Of a DNA stretch of 64,000 nucleotides, positions 11,380 to 22,733 are shown piece by piece. Below the pieces are notes generated by a model. That model saw only the letters and a program-made list of their open reading frames with translations. It was not told the DNA's origin and searched no databases. Source of the stretch: Gnetum montanum (lineage: Eukaryota; Streptophyta; Gnetopsida; Gnetales; Gnetaceae); contig MNCI01023457.1 in the NCBI GenBank assembly GCA_015680685.1, positions 718,586 to 782,585 on the forward strand, given 5' to 3'. The stretch's first letter is position 1, and each line of letters begins with the position of its first letter. Position numbers and translations under genes: made by a program.

Positions 11380-13793
11380 CTTGAAAGGAATGGATGTAGA
11401 GGATGAAGGAGACACAAGGCAACCAACGACATAGGTAGGTGAGGGCTTAGTAGGGCTATTAGTTTGGAAGAATGATCTTTTAAGGGATTTGGGTTTCAAA
11501 CCACTTGGCTAAGGAGCTACCTGTAAGTTAACAACCATAGTAGGGGTACATTGCTATAGTTGCATGGGAATTTTACCCTACATGGATGGAGTAGATGCTA
11601 ATTGGGTTGAGGGTGAAGGAACATCTATTGAAGGATGAGGAGAATGATAAGGATATGGGGATTTCCCTCTAGGAGATTGAGAATGAGTTTGGTAATACTT
11701 TGAAGGGTAGTAGTAATGTTGAAAAGAAGTGTGATATGAAGAGTCATGTGGAGACATGGGTTGCTGAATATAGTACCCAAATGGATCTGGCTACTTGTAA
11801 AGGTATCATTGCCTTGGTGGTGGAATCCCCCATGACTATGGGTGTTACCACTACTGGTATTGCTCGTACTATTGTGGTAGAGCTCCACTTGGATAATAAG
11901 GTTGTTGTTGTTGGTGGAGCTACCTTGGGTTGCCTTGAGGATAAGGCAACCTTTTGGGTGCTTGCCTTCATGCTAGTTTAGAATTTAGAGCATACATCCT
12001 AGATTCCTGTAAGTGTGACACAATAGGAAAATATCCCTTGGGATGTTCATATTTGCAAATGTCATAGCCACCACCATCATCTGATTATGACTCCACAACC
12101 TTTTCTACTGCTCTAGCTTTGCTCTTACCCTTTTGGTAGGCACATTCAGCTTCTTCTCTTCTCCTACAGTCATGATCACCACCTTGTTCTTTAGATTCTT
12201 TTGCAATTTTTAGAGTAGTTTGAAATTTTTCATCTAAGGATTCCCACATCTTGTAAACCTTAGCCAAAATTTTAGACACAGATTTTTGAATTGGAAAGAT
12301 TTTCGCTACATCACTTCATCTAGTGCTGCCACCCCCTCGCTATCATAGAATTATACCTCCTTTTTTTCTTTTATGGAAGGATCCTAGTTATACTAAAAAA
12401 TTTTCAATTTTCTCAACTCCCCTTCTTCTTTTGCAACCTACTTAATCAACCTTTGAATCTAAGGGGCTCTTAGTTTTGATAGTCTCCCTTGGGCATAGAC
12501 CCCAAGAGTTCTCCTCATTTCTAATCAGAGCCCATCTATGATATGGTGAAGTTGCTTCCATTGAAAATAAACATGGACAAGACATTTGTGCAAAAGGGAA
12601 TAATACCTACCCATGGTCTTATCCAAGAGTTCATGTGTTTTTTGTCACCAACCTTGGATTTACTTTCTCAAATTTGACACTCTGGAGTACGTCTGATATT
12701 TGTCATTGAATAGCTAAAGCATTGTACTCCATTTGTGAATTGATTCTAGCTCTAAGGAGTGGTACCAATGTTTTTCTTCTTTTATAAGTGTCCTTGAAAA
12801 TAGCTTAAGTTTCTATCAATTGTTTTCTATGTTCTACAAGGCATAGGCATTGTGAAAGGCTTGAAGATGGATCTATTAATCTGAGTTATATCCCCCCTTA
12901 AATCCAGGGATATTGTTCATATCCAACCTCTTGATTCTACTATCTTTCACATGCATGGTTGGAATTATAACTACCTTTGTAATGTTTAGCATGCTTCGAG
13001 TTGCTAGCAAAGGTTCATCATTGTCATGATGTCGATGATGCCTATGATGTGCTCTACTACCCCTTCATTCATGGTAGGTTCTATGATCATTATCCCACCA
13101 TTCACCTTCATTGTGGTTTTGTCCCTTGTGGTTTCCATTAGATTTAGAGGAGGAAGAAGAAGATGCGGATGAAGAGGATGAAGAGGGAGGAGGACTGCCA
13201 CCACCATAATGTTTGCTACCTTCTCTCCACTTGTCATGGCCACAATCATTAGCTTTTCTATCATCATGATGCTTGCTCAAGCCCTTGCCTTGAATTCCAC
13301 TATTTCTTGTACCCAAATTGTGGATAGTGGACTACAGAATTAGGTTCAAGCCTCCTTTACCAAAGTCAAGGGGTGGAGAATATTCATGTTGAGAACCCAT
13401 AGAGGTAGGATCCTCATTATCATTTTGATTTGATAGGAATAGGGGGTTAGTGAATCATTTCCCCTTCATAGCTTCATGATGCTTCTCTTGGTGCTAATCT
13501 CATTTGCATTGTGTTTCTGTGGGACAATAGTCCTAATAGTCATGGTCCTACACAACGTATTGATCATGTAGATCTTGGATGTCCAACCTCTTAAGGGTTT
13601 GGAGTAGCATCCTAGGAACAGATTGGTTGGAAGGCAACTCAATGTTGCCCTCCATATCTCTCTATACAAATTACTCATCTTGATGTAGGATGAAGGTTAA
13701 ATTAGGTACAAGCTCATCTAGATGAGTGTACATCACTTTGATAACTTGGGGCATCAACAGTTTTGATTCATCATGCCTATGAGAAGAAGAAAT
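11380..13793 (-). pseudogene. gag of element B
   Basis: The gene begins at 13793 with ATT where A and C have ATG, so the start is lost. The N-terminal block is followed by a low-complexity Ser/Gly/His/Asn linker (about 13060-13320). Next is the Retrotrans_gag core from about 12910 to 12480, beginning at an IPGF-like site equivalent to IPRFKG in C. A Pro/Gln/Tyr-rich tail (11600-11980) leads into protease. No CCHC zinc knuckle is visible. Stops and shifts occur throughout. Confidence 0.75.
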
Positions 13794-13937
13794 TTTGGAT
13801 TAGAGAAAAAAATTTCAGTGTGCTTAAATTATAACTCTAATAATAAATTTTTTGAATGATTGTGACCTTAGGGTTTGTTCCAATAAGTTTAAATAATATT
13901 CACTAAGTCCTAGATAGTGCACATATCAAACTACATG

Positions 13938-13955
13938 TCCTTGATAATAGCACCA
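13938..13955 (-). other. Primer-binding site, decayed tRNA-Asp type (element B)
   Basis: The sense strand reads TGGTGCTATTATCAAGGA. It differs from the Athila-type tRNA-Asp site mainly by C-to-T and G-to-A changes. One base separates it from the LTR end at 13957. Confidence 0.72.
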
Positions 13956-13956
13956 A

Positions 13957-14875
13957 TGATGAGTAGTGAGTAGATCCTACATCCAATCATATGAATCACT
14001 AAGCGTTCATGTGTGATCTGGTCGAATTTCATGAACTTATAGCATTCTAAGTACACCAATCTCTAGGAAGTGAAACTAATGCTGTGATCATTATCTTTCC
14101 AATTACACTTGTGATATGCAAAGGTATGGTTAACTGCAATTGAGGTAAATGATTTTTATCATTTTTATGTTTTATGTTTAAGTCGCCTAAGGATAAATAA
14201 TAATGAGTAAAATAAAATAATTAAATTAATAATTTAATCTAACTAGTTAGACCCAACTAATCTTAACATAAGCATATGTTTCCACTTTCTGAACACATTT
14301 TGAACATGTTTAACACTATTGGGATACCAAACGTTAAGGGTTACTGGGATTACCAAGCACCAAGAGTATGCTTGAAGTGGTCGTACTTATGTTCTTAATT
14401 AATCACTATTTAATTTAGCTTAATTTAACTTAATTTAGTTGAATTAATTATTTAATTACTTAAAGCATTAAAGAAAATTGCATAAAACATTAAATGCATA
14501 AGTAAACAATTAATCTATTTCAAAGTGCTACAAGGTTTATTAGAAAGCTCATCTTTATTGTTGCATACACTACCGTGCTTAGGTACAATAGTGCTTGAAT
14601 AAATATTTTCACACTCTTTGACTCCTACTACGAGCACTTATAAAAATATTCTAACTTTTGACTGATAAAATTGCAAGGGCTTTGCTTCAACTATGATAAA
14701 GATGCCATAAACATATTGGATGAGCACGTATTTATAGGTGAAAACAAACACTTGGTTGATGAGGCCATGTCAATGTATCAAATCCCACATTGACAAGTTT
14801 ACATTGACGGGGTTGTGTCGATAGTGCCACGTTGATGAAGCCTTATTGACGTAACCTAGAAAACATGACTAATTA
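13957..14875 (-). repeat. 5' LTR of element B
   Basis: A 919 bp LTR. The sense strand starts TAATTAG (decayed TGATGAG) at 14875 and ends CTCATCA at 13957. A TATA box, CTATAAATA, lies at 14729-14737. Upstream of it in U3 (14741-14860) are recurring TTGATGAGGCC, CATTGACGGGG and TGTCGATAG words shared with C and D. The flank GCAGA (14876-14880) is the right target duplication. Confidence 0.85.
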
Positions 14876-14882
14876 GCAGAGT

Positions 14883-15242
14883 TTAAGAGAATAGATTTTG
14901 CAACAATGTAAAAATAAACTCAAGAAGAATAACCCAAGAAAGTGTAAATATGATTAAAAATAGAAAGTATGTGAAACTTACACAAAAATCATATAGATAC
15001 TTGCAACAAATCTCTAAGGAAATGGTATGCAAAGTAAAGTGTTGAGAAACACAAAGATTCATTCTCCAAAGAGTTGCAAAAATGACCTTATTATGCACAA
15101 TATATTGATGTGATAAATCTTGAATAGCTGTTGTAATGCTATCATATGCATCAATGGAATCATATTTGGAAGTCATGTAATGTATGTATAGAGCAAAAAC
15201 TATGCAGTAGAATGCATAAATTTTAAAAATAAAAATAAACAC
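14883..15242 (-). other. Antisense reading frame inside the T LTR
   Basis: A 119-codon frame on the minus strand with a central part, MTSKYDSIDAYDSITTAIQ onward, that keeps register for about 67 codons in the other LTR copy (about 36950-37130). The second copy has one stop there. It is bordered by splice-like signals on the minus strand (TGCATAG before it, GTAAGT after it). A further stretch near 15600-15640 lies between CTTTTTAG and GTATAA. I do not recognise the protein. It could be a captured gene fragment or chance. Confidence 0.25.
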
Positions 15243-16603
15243 ATAATACTAGATTATCATAGTTAATGATTTCATCAAAAGGGAGAAGCAAAATTCATAG
15301 TATTATTGCATACAACATGCTTGAAGCAAGAATTTAGAACCCAAGCTTCACATCTATTGATAACATAGATTGTTGATGTGCTTGTTGCTATTGGTTCTTA
15401 ATTGATCAAAATTATTTTAAAAATTTTGGAGTGGCTATTGGATGCTTGCGTTCTGCACCTACCATTCCTACTTAAATCAAATATATAAGGGTATGTACTA
15501 AGAAAGAAAATATCATGCAAAATGTCTTTTTTTATACAAAGTTGAAACCCTAATCTTCATTTTATCAAACATCTGCAATAGAAATAAAAAATAATGATTT
15601 TTTATACCTTGGAATTAGGAAGCGTAAGCTCCAAACCTAAAAAGAAAATAAAAACAAAAACACCATTGACATTCTTATGCTTTATTCATGCTCTCAAATT
15701 CCTTGTCAAAATGTGAATTCATGTCACTAGGGGAAGAAGAAAATGGCAAGCAACAATAGGTTCCTAGAGCACTGACATCACCAATGATCTCGTTGTAGCT
15801 TGACGATAGAGGCAAGCAGAAGATTTAGAAGATAGATGTGAATCGTAGGGTTTGTTGTTGAAACAAAATAAAATTCATGGTGCAGTAGGAAGACAACCAT
15901 GGAAGCAGTAGAAGTAGACAAATGTTTTTGTTGGAGAGAGCTCATCCACTGATGGAAAAAGAGCAACAATAATGCAATTCCTCCTACACCATTGTTGGCA
16001 CAAATTCAAATGAAAAATCTGCAACAATTGCTAGAGGTGCGGTTGTGAGACTTTGACAACCAAGGATTTGGGAGTGTGTGTAGAAAAAGGAGCAACACAA
16101 GTAGATAGGCAACAACTAACGATAGCACTACATTTAATTATAAGATCAAGGTAGTAAAGCACTTGGCATGAAAGCCATGGGGCTTGTGAGCACCTTCAAA
16201 GGCCTATACATCAAATGTAAACATGTAGATACATGAGGCCTTAAGGCAATGTAGCCTTAATATTTTTCATTATTATCATCATCATCATTATAATGTGTAA
16301 GATTTTTTTAAAAAATGTAAAATGGGTTTTTTCAATTTAAAAGAAGAATTTATAGACATTACGAAATTACAATTTTATTTTCTTGGGGATTAAAAATTTC
16401 CACAAAAATTATAACTTTTTATGGAAGTTACAACTATATCTCCTTCATATTTGTAAGCTTGTAATTACCAAAAAAGCAACCTACCAACTTTGGCTTATTT
16501 TTCTGATAGAATTTATGACTTCTTAAGGTAGTTAGGAATAAATTCCCTAGATACTTGTAATACCCTTAACTTCTCATGATTATTGTAACTACCCTAAGGT
16601 CAC

Positions 16604-16611
16604 TATAAAAG
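16604..16611 (+). promoter_or_regulatory. TATA box of the T LTR
   Basis: TATAAAAG in a block that is nearly identical in the second LTR copy (38592-38600), where the surrounding 40 bases are also unusually well kept. It defines plus-strand transcription into the gag of T. Confidence 0.6.
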
Positions 16612-17757
16612 GACTTTCAAAGGTAGAATTTAAAGAGGGAATTGGTAGAAGTAACTTGGAAGAATATTGAAGATTTCTTGTAAAGTATGGCTTGTTAAGG
16701 ACATAAATTTAGCTACTTTGTTTTAATCCCATGAGTTCATTTCTTCCCATTTTGTCTAAGTTAGCTAATAGTTTAGATAGTATCATGCTTGGCATTTAAT
16801 TTTGAGATTTTTTAGATTGTTCTTATAGCTCTATTTTTGTGAAATAATAGACTCTTATTAGGGTTTCCATAAAAGAGCTTTTGTTGTTGAAAATTATTTA
16901 GAGTAATTTAATAGTAATTTTTTATAAAATTTCCTATTTTGAGGATAGAGGATTTAGGAAATTCTTTGATATTTTGAGATGACTGAAATAGCTACATTGT
17001 TTTAAAGTGTATTGCCTTAGTATTTTAATCTTAAGATTGTTAAATTTTTCTAAAGTCTTTGTTGAAAGAAATTCTCAACAACTATTAACTAGTCAAAATA
17101 GAAGCTTGTACTTTGTCATTTACATAACATTTTTGGTAGTGTAATGAGATTTTAATTTATAAAATCACCTGTTGAGTTCAAAGGGTTTGAAAATTTTGTA
17201 AATATTGAATTGGAATAACTTTCTTGCAAAGTGTTTTCTCATGTCAATTTATCTTACTTAAATGTTTGAGATCCCACAAAAATTTTCTTTCTTTTCTTTT
17301 CTCTTTTTAAAATCCATGGAATCTTGCTCTATTTCTAGTTTTTCTATGGAACTTTCTCTCTAGGGGATATTAAGAGTAGATTGGTAAAACTATGCTCAAA
17401 CACTTTTGTGAAATTTTATTTGTTACAAGTAATGTACTATAGAGACTATATAGACTAAGTGATTTAACAAAATAGGAACCTTCAACAACTCATAGTATTT
17501 GACAAGGTTAGCTGAATTTCTTTTATGAAAGCCAATTATAGTTTCATACACAACCTAGCCATTTCAACATCCACAACAATAAATACATACTCACGTTTAA
17601 TTTGTTTCATAACCATTGAGTTTATTTCAAGGTATTTAGACCTTGGTATTACTAGAGACCAATAAGCACCTAAACCCTATTTGAATAATACCTTTGTTTC
17701 TTGTGATCCAAATTCACGAGTTTGAAGACCCAACATTGGTGGTCCCAATCAGTTACC

Positions 17758-17995
17758 AACAATTCTTTTGGCACTATAAGGATGGTAATTTGTTACGAAT
17801 GTTTATAAGCTTGATAGTCCTAGCATGCCAATAGTTCTTTTGGTGCTAAAAGGAGGGGAAGAAACTTTGTTACCTAAGTTAATTACATTTGAATAGATCG
17901 ATAGTCCTAGCACATCAATAGTTCTTTTTTTTTGCTAGGAGAGCTTGAAAGAATTAGATATTATTTTGAGTTAATGATCAAATAGACTGATAGTC
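17758..17995 (+). repeat. Triplicated primer-site segment of T
   Basis: Three tandem copies of a 70-88 bp unit follow the LTR end. Each begins ACAATTCTTTTGG-like or AATAGTTCTTT and ends GATAGTCCTAGCA-like. The first two carry TGGCACTATAAGGATGGT (17769-17786) and TGGTGCTAAAAGGAGGGG (17841-17858). The third is degenerate, TTTGCTAGGAGAGC (17931-17944). The sequence resembles the TGGCGCTAGAAGGAGGG site I recall from plant Tat-like elements, but the primer tRNA is not certain. Confidence 0.6.
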
Positions 17996-18204
17996 TAAAA
18001 TATTTCAAAGATTTCAAAGAAATTCTTGATTATAAGATTGATTACTCATTAGAAGAAGAATAAAAGAAGCTTCTTAAGTTTGGAAAAAGTAGTGGAGTAA
18101 AGACCAAAAGGATAAGAAGATCACCCATTCTTTTTGGTTTACTAGTCTATAAGAGAAAGACAAAGAAATATAAGAGTTCAAAAATCAAAAGGAATTCTAA
18201 TAGG

Positions 18205-19420
18205 ATGAAAAATCCTTGGCAAAGAGTTACATCATTAGGGTTTGAAAACTACAATGATATTTCTAAAGTATTTTACAAATATTTGCCTGAGCCTTTTATT
18301 CTTGGAAAAGCTTACTTAGTTGAAGAATACCTTCACATGTTTGAGTTAGCTTTGGATCATGCAAATGTTCAACACCAAGATGAAGCCTGTAGGTTATTCA
18401 TGACAAATTTGAAAGATATAGCTTAGATTTGGTATTCAAACTTACCAAGCAATAGTATCACAAGTTGGGATGATATGAAAAGTATTTTCCTGATCGAGTT
18501 TGACAATCAATTAGATCAATAACAACTATACTATGGGGTAGTACAAGCTAAGCAAGGAGTCAAAGAGTCAGTTAGAGATTTTAATATCAAGTTCCAATGA
18601 ATTTGTGGACTCTTTCAAAGACAACATAGACCATTAGATGAAATTCTTAAAGATACTTATCTTAAGGTTGTGAATCCAAATATTTCAATTTGGTTAAGGA
18701 AAGCTCCAAAATTGCTAACACTAAATGACTACTTTAGTGAAGCTATACAGTTAGAAAAATAGTTGAACTTGAATCATGAAGAGATTATCACAACTCGAAA
18801 AAGAGAAGAGAAATTGATGATTCTTGTACAAGATTTTACTCAACTTAAAGCATTATCAGGACTAGGTCATATTAAGATAGAGTAAGAGTCAGAAAGCAAA
18901 GAATCAAATAAGGGATAGTTAATGAAATATTTATCCAACAATGTAGTGAAGCTAGAAAAAGCTTTGGAAAAAGTTAAAATGAAAGAAGAAAAGAAGAATA
19001 GAAAATATAAGCATTAATATCCTAATTTAGTAGAAGACGAGGATGAAAATTATCTTGTTATGTCTAACTTCCTTGGTATTGAATTAGATAATGCACTATC
19101 TAGTGTTCATTATGCAAGAAAATCTTCTAATAATGGATCTAGTGAAACTTCTTTTGTATCAAGTCCCAAAATAAGATACATCATTAGATGAAGAGTGTAA
19201 TAACAATGAGGAAAATGGATATAATCTATGATCAAAAAAAAGATTAATTACTTCTAGGTCTCCAAACATCATTTCTGATCCATACACTAAGAGAAAGGCT
19301 TTTGAAACAAGTAGAAAAGAGAAAAATAAAAGTAAAGAAGATCAAGTAGAGCAAAGTACTCAAAATTAGAATTTTAATAAATGGATGAAGAAACCAAGCT
19401 TTTATGGAGATGGTGTATAT
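18205..19420 (+). pseudogene. gag of Tat-like element T
   Basis: The frame opens at 18205 (MKNPWQRVTSLGFENYND) and is open for 73 codons. It then continues past stops with WYSNLPSNSITSWDDMKSIF, VVQAKQGVKESVRDFNIKF and LFQRQHRPLDEILKDTYL. This is the Retrotrans_gag pattern (Trp-Tyr, W-D-M, aromatic phases). A Lys/Glu-rich coiled-coil-like stretch follows (about 18950-19020). No zinc knuckle is evident. It lies about 440 bp after the LTR end. Confidence 0.75.
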
Positions 19421-19539
19421 GATTTAATTGAAGATCTTAAACATGTCAGGGCCAATATTACTATATATTAATTTTTTACAGATAGGGGATGAACAAAGAA
19501 AGACTTTAGAGTTCATTAAAGGTAAAAATAGAATTAGAG

Positions 19540-20088
19540 ATTCAGAGTTAAGCCATGTGTCCAACATTGACAAGAAAATAAAAAATTAGCTATGATTATA
19601 CTCTTGATAAAGAAGCTCCTCATTTTCTTTTGATAATGAAGTTAAAGAACAAATATCTTCATAATTGTTTGGTTGATTCTAGAGTAACATATACTATTAT
19701 GCCATTGTCTATATGCAGAAAGATTGATTTAACTCCCAAGAAATCCAATAAAAGGATTTTTCAAGTGGATAAAAATAGAGTGAAGATTGTGGATTGGCTA
19801 ACAAATGTTCTATTAGAAATCAATTTTGAACATTGTATCAAAAGTAGAGTAACTATTCAAGTGGTAGATATACCAAATTCACATAGTCTTTTGTTGAGTA
19901 GGAGTTGGAGGAAGAATGTTTTAGGTTACATATCAATAGATTACTCACATATGTGGATACCTTGGAAAGGGGAACCAAACAAAATATACATATATAGTGA
20001 ACCTTTGATGAATGAAAATGTTACCTCGAATGGGAAGAATAAAGTCATTGAAACAAGAGCTTTTGAACCTAAAATTTTCACACTTTAA
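19540..20088 (+). pseudogene. Aspartic protease of element T
   Basis: This is the longest open frame of T, 152 codons from 19630. The active-site region reads NCLVDSRVTYTIMPLSI, where Asp-Ser-Gly is expected, so the glycine is replaced by Arg. Later residues HSLLLSRSWRKNVLG fit the LLGR-W motif. A single stop at 20086-20088 separates it from the RNase H, which is in the same frame only 12 bases later, so the two were part of one polyprotein. Confidence 0.72.
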
Positions 20089-20100
20089 AATGTTTATAAC

Positions 20101-20622
20101 TTGGAAAAAGAGGAATCTCAAGATGAGAGAAAGTGGGAACTATACTTTGATGGTTCTTATAACTCCAAAGGTGTAGGAGTTGAAATAAGTTTAGTAAAAG
20201 ATGATTCCCCAAACATTTTAAAGGTAATTCACCTATCTTTGCCTTGTAATAACAACAAGGCTGAATATGAAGCTCTTAGTATTGGAATTAAAACAACATT
20301 GGAAAATGTATCAAGGTAATCACCATAAAAGGATACTCAAGATTAGTTTGTGAACAAATTAAAGGTAATTATGTCATAAAAAGCTCATTCTTGTGATCCT
20401 ATAAAAAGCTTATATGCAAAATGCTAGATCAATTTCATCATTGTAAAATAGAACATATAGGTAGAGAAGATAATTATATAGTAGATATTTTAGCAAAGGC
20501 AGCCTCAACATTAAGTGTGAAAAAGATAGAAAGGTATGGAGGGGTAACAACTGAGAAAGAAAATCAACCATTGATACTAGATAACATAAAGCATTTACAA
20601 GTATTTGAAGATGATGATTAGT
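20101..20622 (+). pseudogene. RNase H-like domain placed before RT (element T)
   Basis: WELYFDGSYNSKGVGVEISL opens a second RNase H of the archaeal-like type found in Tat elements. NNNKAEYEALSIGIKTTL and then, after stops, HHCKIEHIGREDN and DILAKAAS complete the fold. The catalytic Asp (FDGS) and Glu (AEYEAL) are present. After it come QPLILDNIKHLQVFEDDD and then the RT. The usual Ty3/gypsy RNase H follows RT at 21890-22260, so T has two RNase H domains, one on each side of RT. Confidence 0.72.
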
Positions 20623-20869
20623 TGCTTAGATTCTTGAGAAATAAGCAAGAATTTAAAAGTCAAATCATACCTGAAACAATGTTAAGGTTTAAGAAAAATT
20701 CTATTCCTAAAAGGTGATTGATTATGAACATGAGTTTAGCAAAAAATTGCTTACTAGAAAAGATACACAGAGTCTAGGTGATTAAGATTTTGAAGTAGTA
20801 AATCTTGGATCTACTAAGATACCAAAAATATTAAATGTCTCAAAGGAAAAGGATTTAGTCTTTAAGAAA

Positions 20870-21890
20870 AATTTATTATTCCTCCTAAAAAATAATTTGG
20901 AAAATGTTTCTTGGTCTTATGATGATGTTAAAGTTTTTAGACCAAATGTGATGACACATAAAATTCCTTTGGTAAATGATTATGAGATAGTTAAACAAAC
21001 ATAAAGGAAATTTAATCCATAATTTGAGCCAACTATGAAAGTTGAGATAAAAAAGTTATTACAAGCTCAAATTATATATCTAGTTTGATATTCAACATGG
21101 CTTGCTAATCTTGTTCTAGTAAGAAAGAAGAATGACGATATTAGGCTTTGTGTGGATTTTAGAAATTTGAATGAATAAACATAAATACCCACTTCCTAGA
21201 ATTGAAGAAATGTTGATCAAAGTATCAAGTTATTAATCAATTATATTCGTTCATAGATGGTTTTTTAGGGTATAATCAGATCATGGTAGATAAGGGTGAT
21301 AGATATAAAATAACATTTATCAACAAGTGGGGAGCTTCTACTTAGCAAAAAATGCCATTTGGATTGTCAAATACTAGAGCTACTTTTCAAAGAGCAATGA
21401 ATTTAGCCTTTAAAGGTTTAATAGGTGAGTTTGTTGTAATTTATTTGGTTGATATCACTATCTTTTGAAAAAGGAAGGAAGATCATATTGATCATCTTCA
21501 ACAAGTTTTTAACAGATGTTATGAGTATGGTATTTCATTAAATCCTAAGAAATGTATCTTTGGGGTTAAGTCTAAAAGTTTACTAGGTCACATGATATTT
21601 TAAGAAGGAATTGCTATAGATAACTCTCGAATTCAAGTAGTACAAAATATTAAGCATCCTACAAATAAAAAGTCTCTTAGATCTTTCTTTGAAAATATAA
21701 ATTTTGTTAAGAAATTTATCCTTGGATTCATTGAAATTACTAAACCATTGATCTATATGCTCAAGAAAGATATCTCAATAAGAAGAATACTAGAATTAGA
21801 AAAAGCTTTAGTAGAAATTAAAAATTCCATTCAAGAAGCTCCATACTTAGTAAAACAAAAATTGAAGGAAGATTTTTAGTTATATGCTTT
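20870..21890 (+). pseudogene. Reverse transcriptase of element T
   Basis: Pieces in several frames: NVSWSYDDVKVFRPNVMTHK, EIKKLLQAQII, YSTWLANLVLVRKKN then IRLCVDFRNLNE (around 21170), FIDGFLGYNQIMV, KMPFGLSNTRATFQRAMN, IYLVDITIF (21439-21465), LNPKKCIFGVKSKSLLGH, SLRSFFENINFVKKFI. Order and wording match the Tat lineage. The catalytic box YLDD reads YLVD. At least two frameshifts and several stops are present. Confidence 0.8.
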
Positions 21891-22270
21891 GGCTTCAAAT
21901 GATTCAATTGTTGCTATTTAACTCAAAAATATGAAGGTTAAGATGAATCAATTGGAATTTTTGGGTATTAGTTGAAAGGTTGAGAATTAAATTATTTAGA
22001 CTTAGAAAAATAGGCATTCATAGTTATTAAAGCACTTTAGCATTTCAAATATTACTGGGAAAACTCATTAGTTCATATTATGTTAATAGAACATGTAGTT
22101 AAGCAATTCTTGGCTCAAAATGAAATTGGGTTGAAAAGAGGAAAGTGACTCATAAAACTTCAAGGTTTCAAGTTCTCATTGAAGCTATGCAAAAATATTA
22201 AAGGAATGGGATAAGCCAAGTTAATGGCTAGAGAAAATGAAGTATGTGTGCTTAAGACTCATGAAGGAAA
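21890..22270 (+). pseudogene. RNase H following RT (element T)
   Basis: Fragments YALASNDSIVAI, then in another frame LNYLDLEKQAFIVIKAL-like, HFKYYWENSLVHIML and IKGMGAKLMAREN-like fit the second, degenerate Tat RNase H between RT and integrase. There is no long open frame. The assignment rests on order and on these short motifs. Confidence 0.55.
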
Positions 22271-22298
22271 CTAGTATGATGAAATTCTAGAATCCCTT

Positions 22299-22733
22299 AA
22301 CATGAGAAAAGTTCCAAATAACCTAATTGAAAGTCAAGATAGAGCTTTCTTCAAAAGAGAAGATAAATTTGTGGTTAAAGATGGAATCTTATATAGAAAG
22401 GACTTTAGAGGGGTTGTTCTGGAATGTGTCCTTAATGATCAAATTAGTCCTATTGCAGAACAATTCCACAATCATTCTAACTTATTTAACGAGTCTCCTA
22501 AGTCCATTATGCAACATATACTTCACTATGATTTTTATTGGCCTAGTATGTACTAAGATATTAGTTCATGGATTCAAAGATGTTAGAAATGTTAAATTCA
22601 TGGACCAAAAATCAAAAAAGCTAGAGCTCCCTTAAAACCAATAACTGTGGATGGACCATTTTAGCAATGGAACTTAGATTTGATTGACACAATTACTCCT
22701 TTGAGTGCTAGACATAAGCTTATGTGGATCTTT
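22299..22733 (+). pseudogene. Integrase N-terminal part of element T, cut by K
   Basis: A frame of 84 codons from 22302 contains RAFFKREDKFVVKDGILYRKD and FHNHSNLFNESPKSIMQHILHYDFYWPSMY, the HHCC region and its lead-in. The next piece, after stops, reads TVDGPF-QWNLDLIDTITPLSARHKLMW, the start of the catalytic core including the first Asp. The homology stops at 22733, where K's LTR begins. The rest of integrase is not found after K. Confidence 0.75.

Larger units (their letters stand above)
2258..14875 (-). mobile_element. Full-length decayed Athila-like element B
   Basis: A 12.6 kb Ty3/gypsy element in minus orientation with all parts in order: 5' LTR (13957-14875), tRNA-Asp type primer site, gag, protease, RT, RNase H, integrase, long post-pol region, ORF3 and a U3-deleted 3' LTR (2258 to about 2630). 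It is flanked by GTAGA (2253-2257) and GCAGA (14876-14880), a 5 bp target duplication with one mismatch. The unoccupied target GTAGA is present at 36825-36829 in the sister LTR. The reading frames contain dozens of stops and shifts, so the element is dead. Confidence 0.88.
14876..17761 (+). repeat. 5' LTR of element T, second part
   Basis: This aligns over its whole length with 36825-39776. It has a TATA box, TATAAAAG, at 16604-16611 in plus orientation, followed by about 1.15 kb of R-U5 ending TTACCAACA just before the primer-like segment. Without B the LTR is at least 3.2 kb, which is long but within the range known for Tat-lineage elements. The antisense exon-like frame at 14985-15242 is treated separately. 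Confidence 0.75.

Noticed and set aside
11700-11981. Open frames on both strands over the gag tail of B
   Set aside because: The plus-strand frame is the antisense of the Pro/Gln/Tyr-rich gag tail. C has the same shadow frame at 33548-33799.
13004-13316. Overlapping frames rich in Ser, Gly and His, at first thought to be a small secreted protein
   Set aside because: They form the low-complexity linker of gag, found in the same place in C and D.
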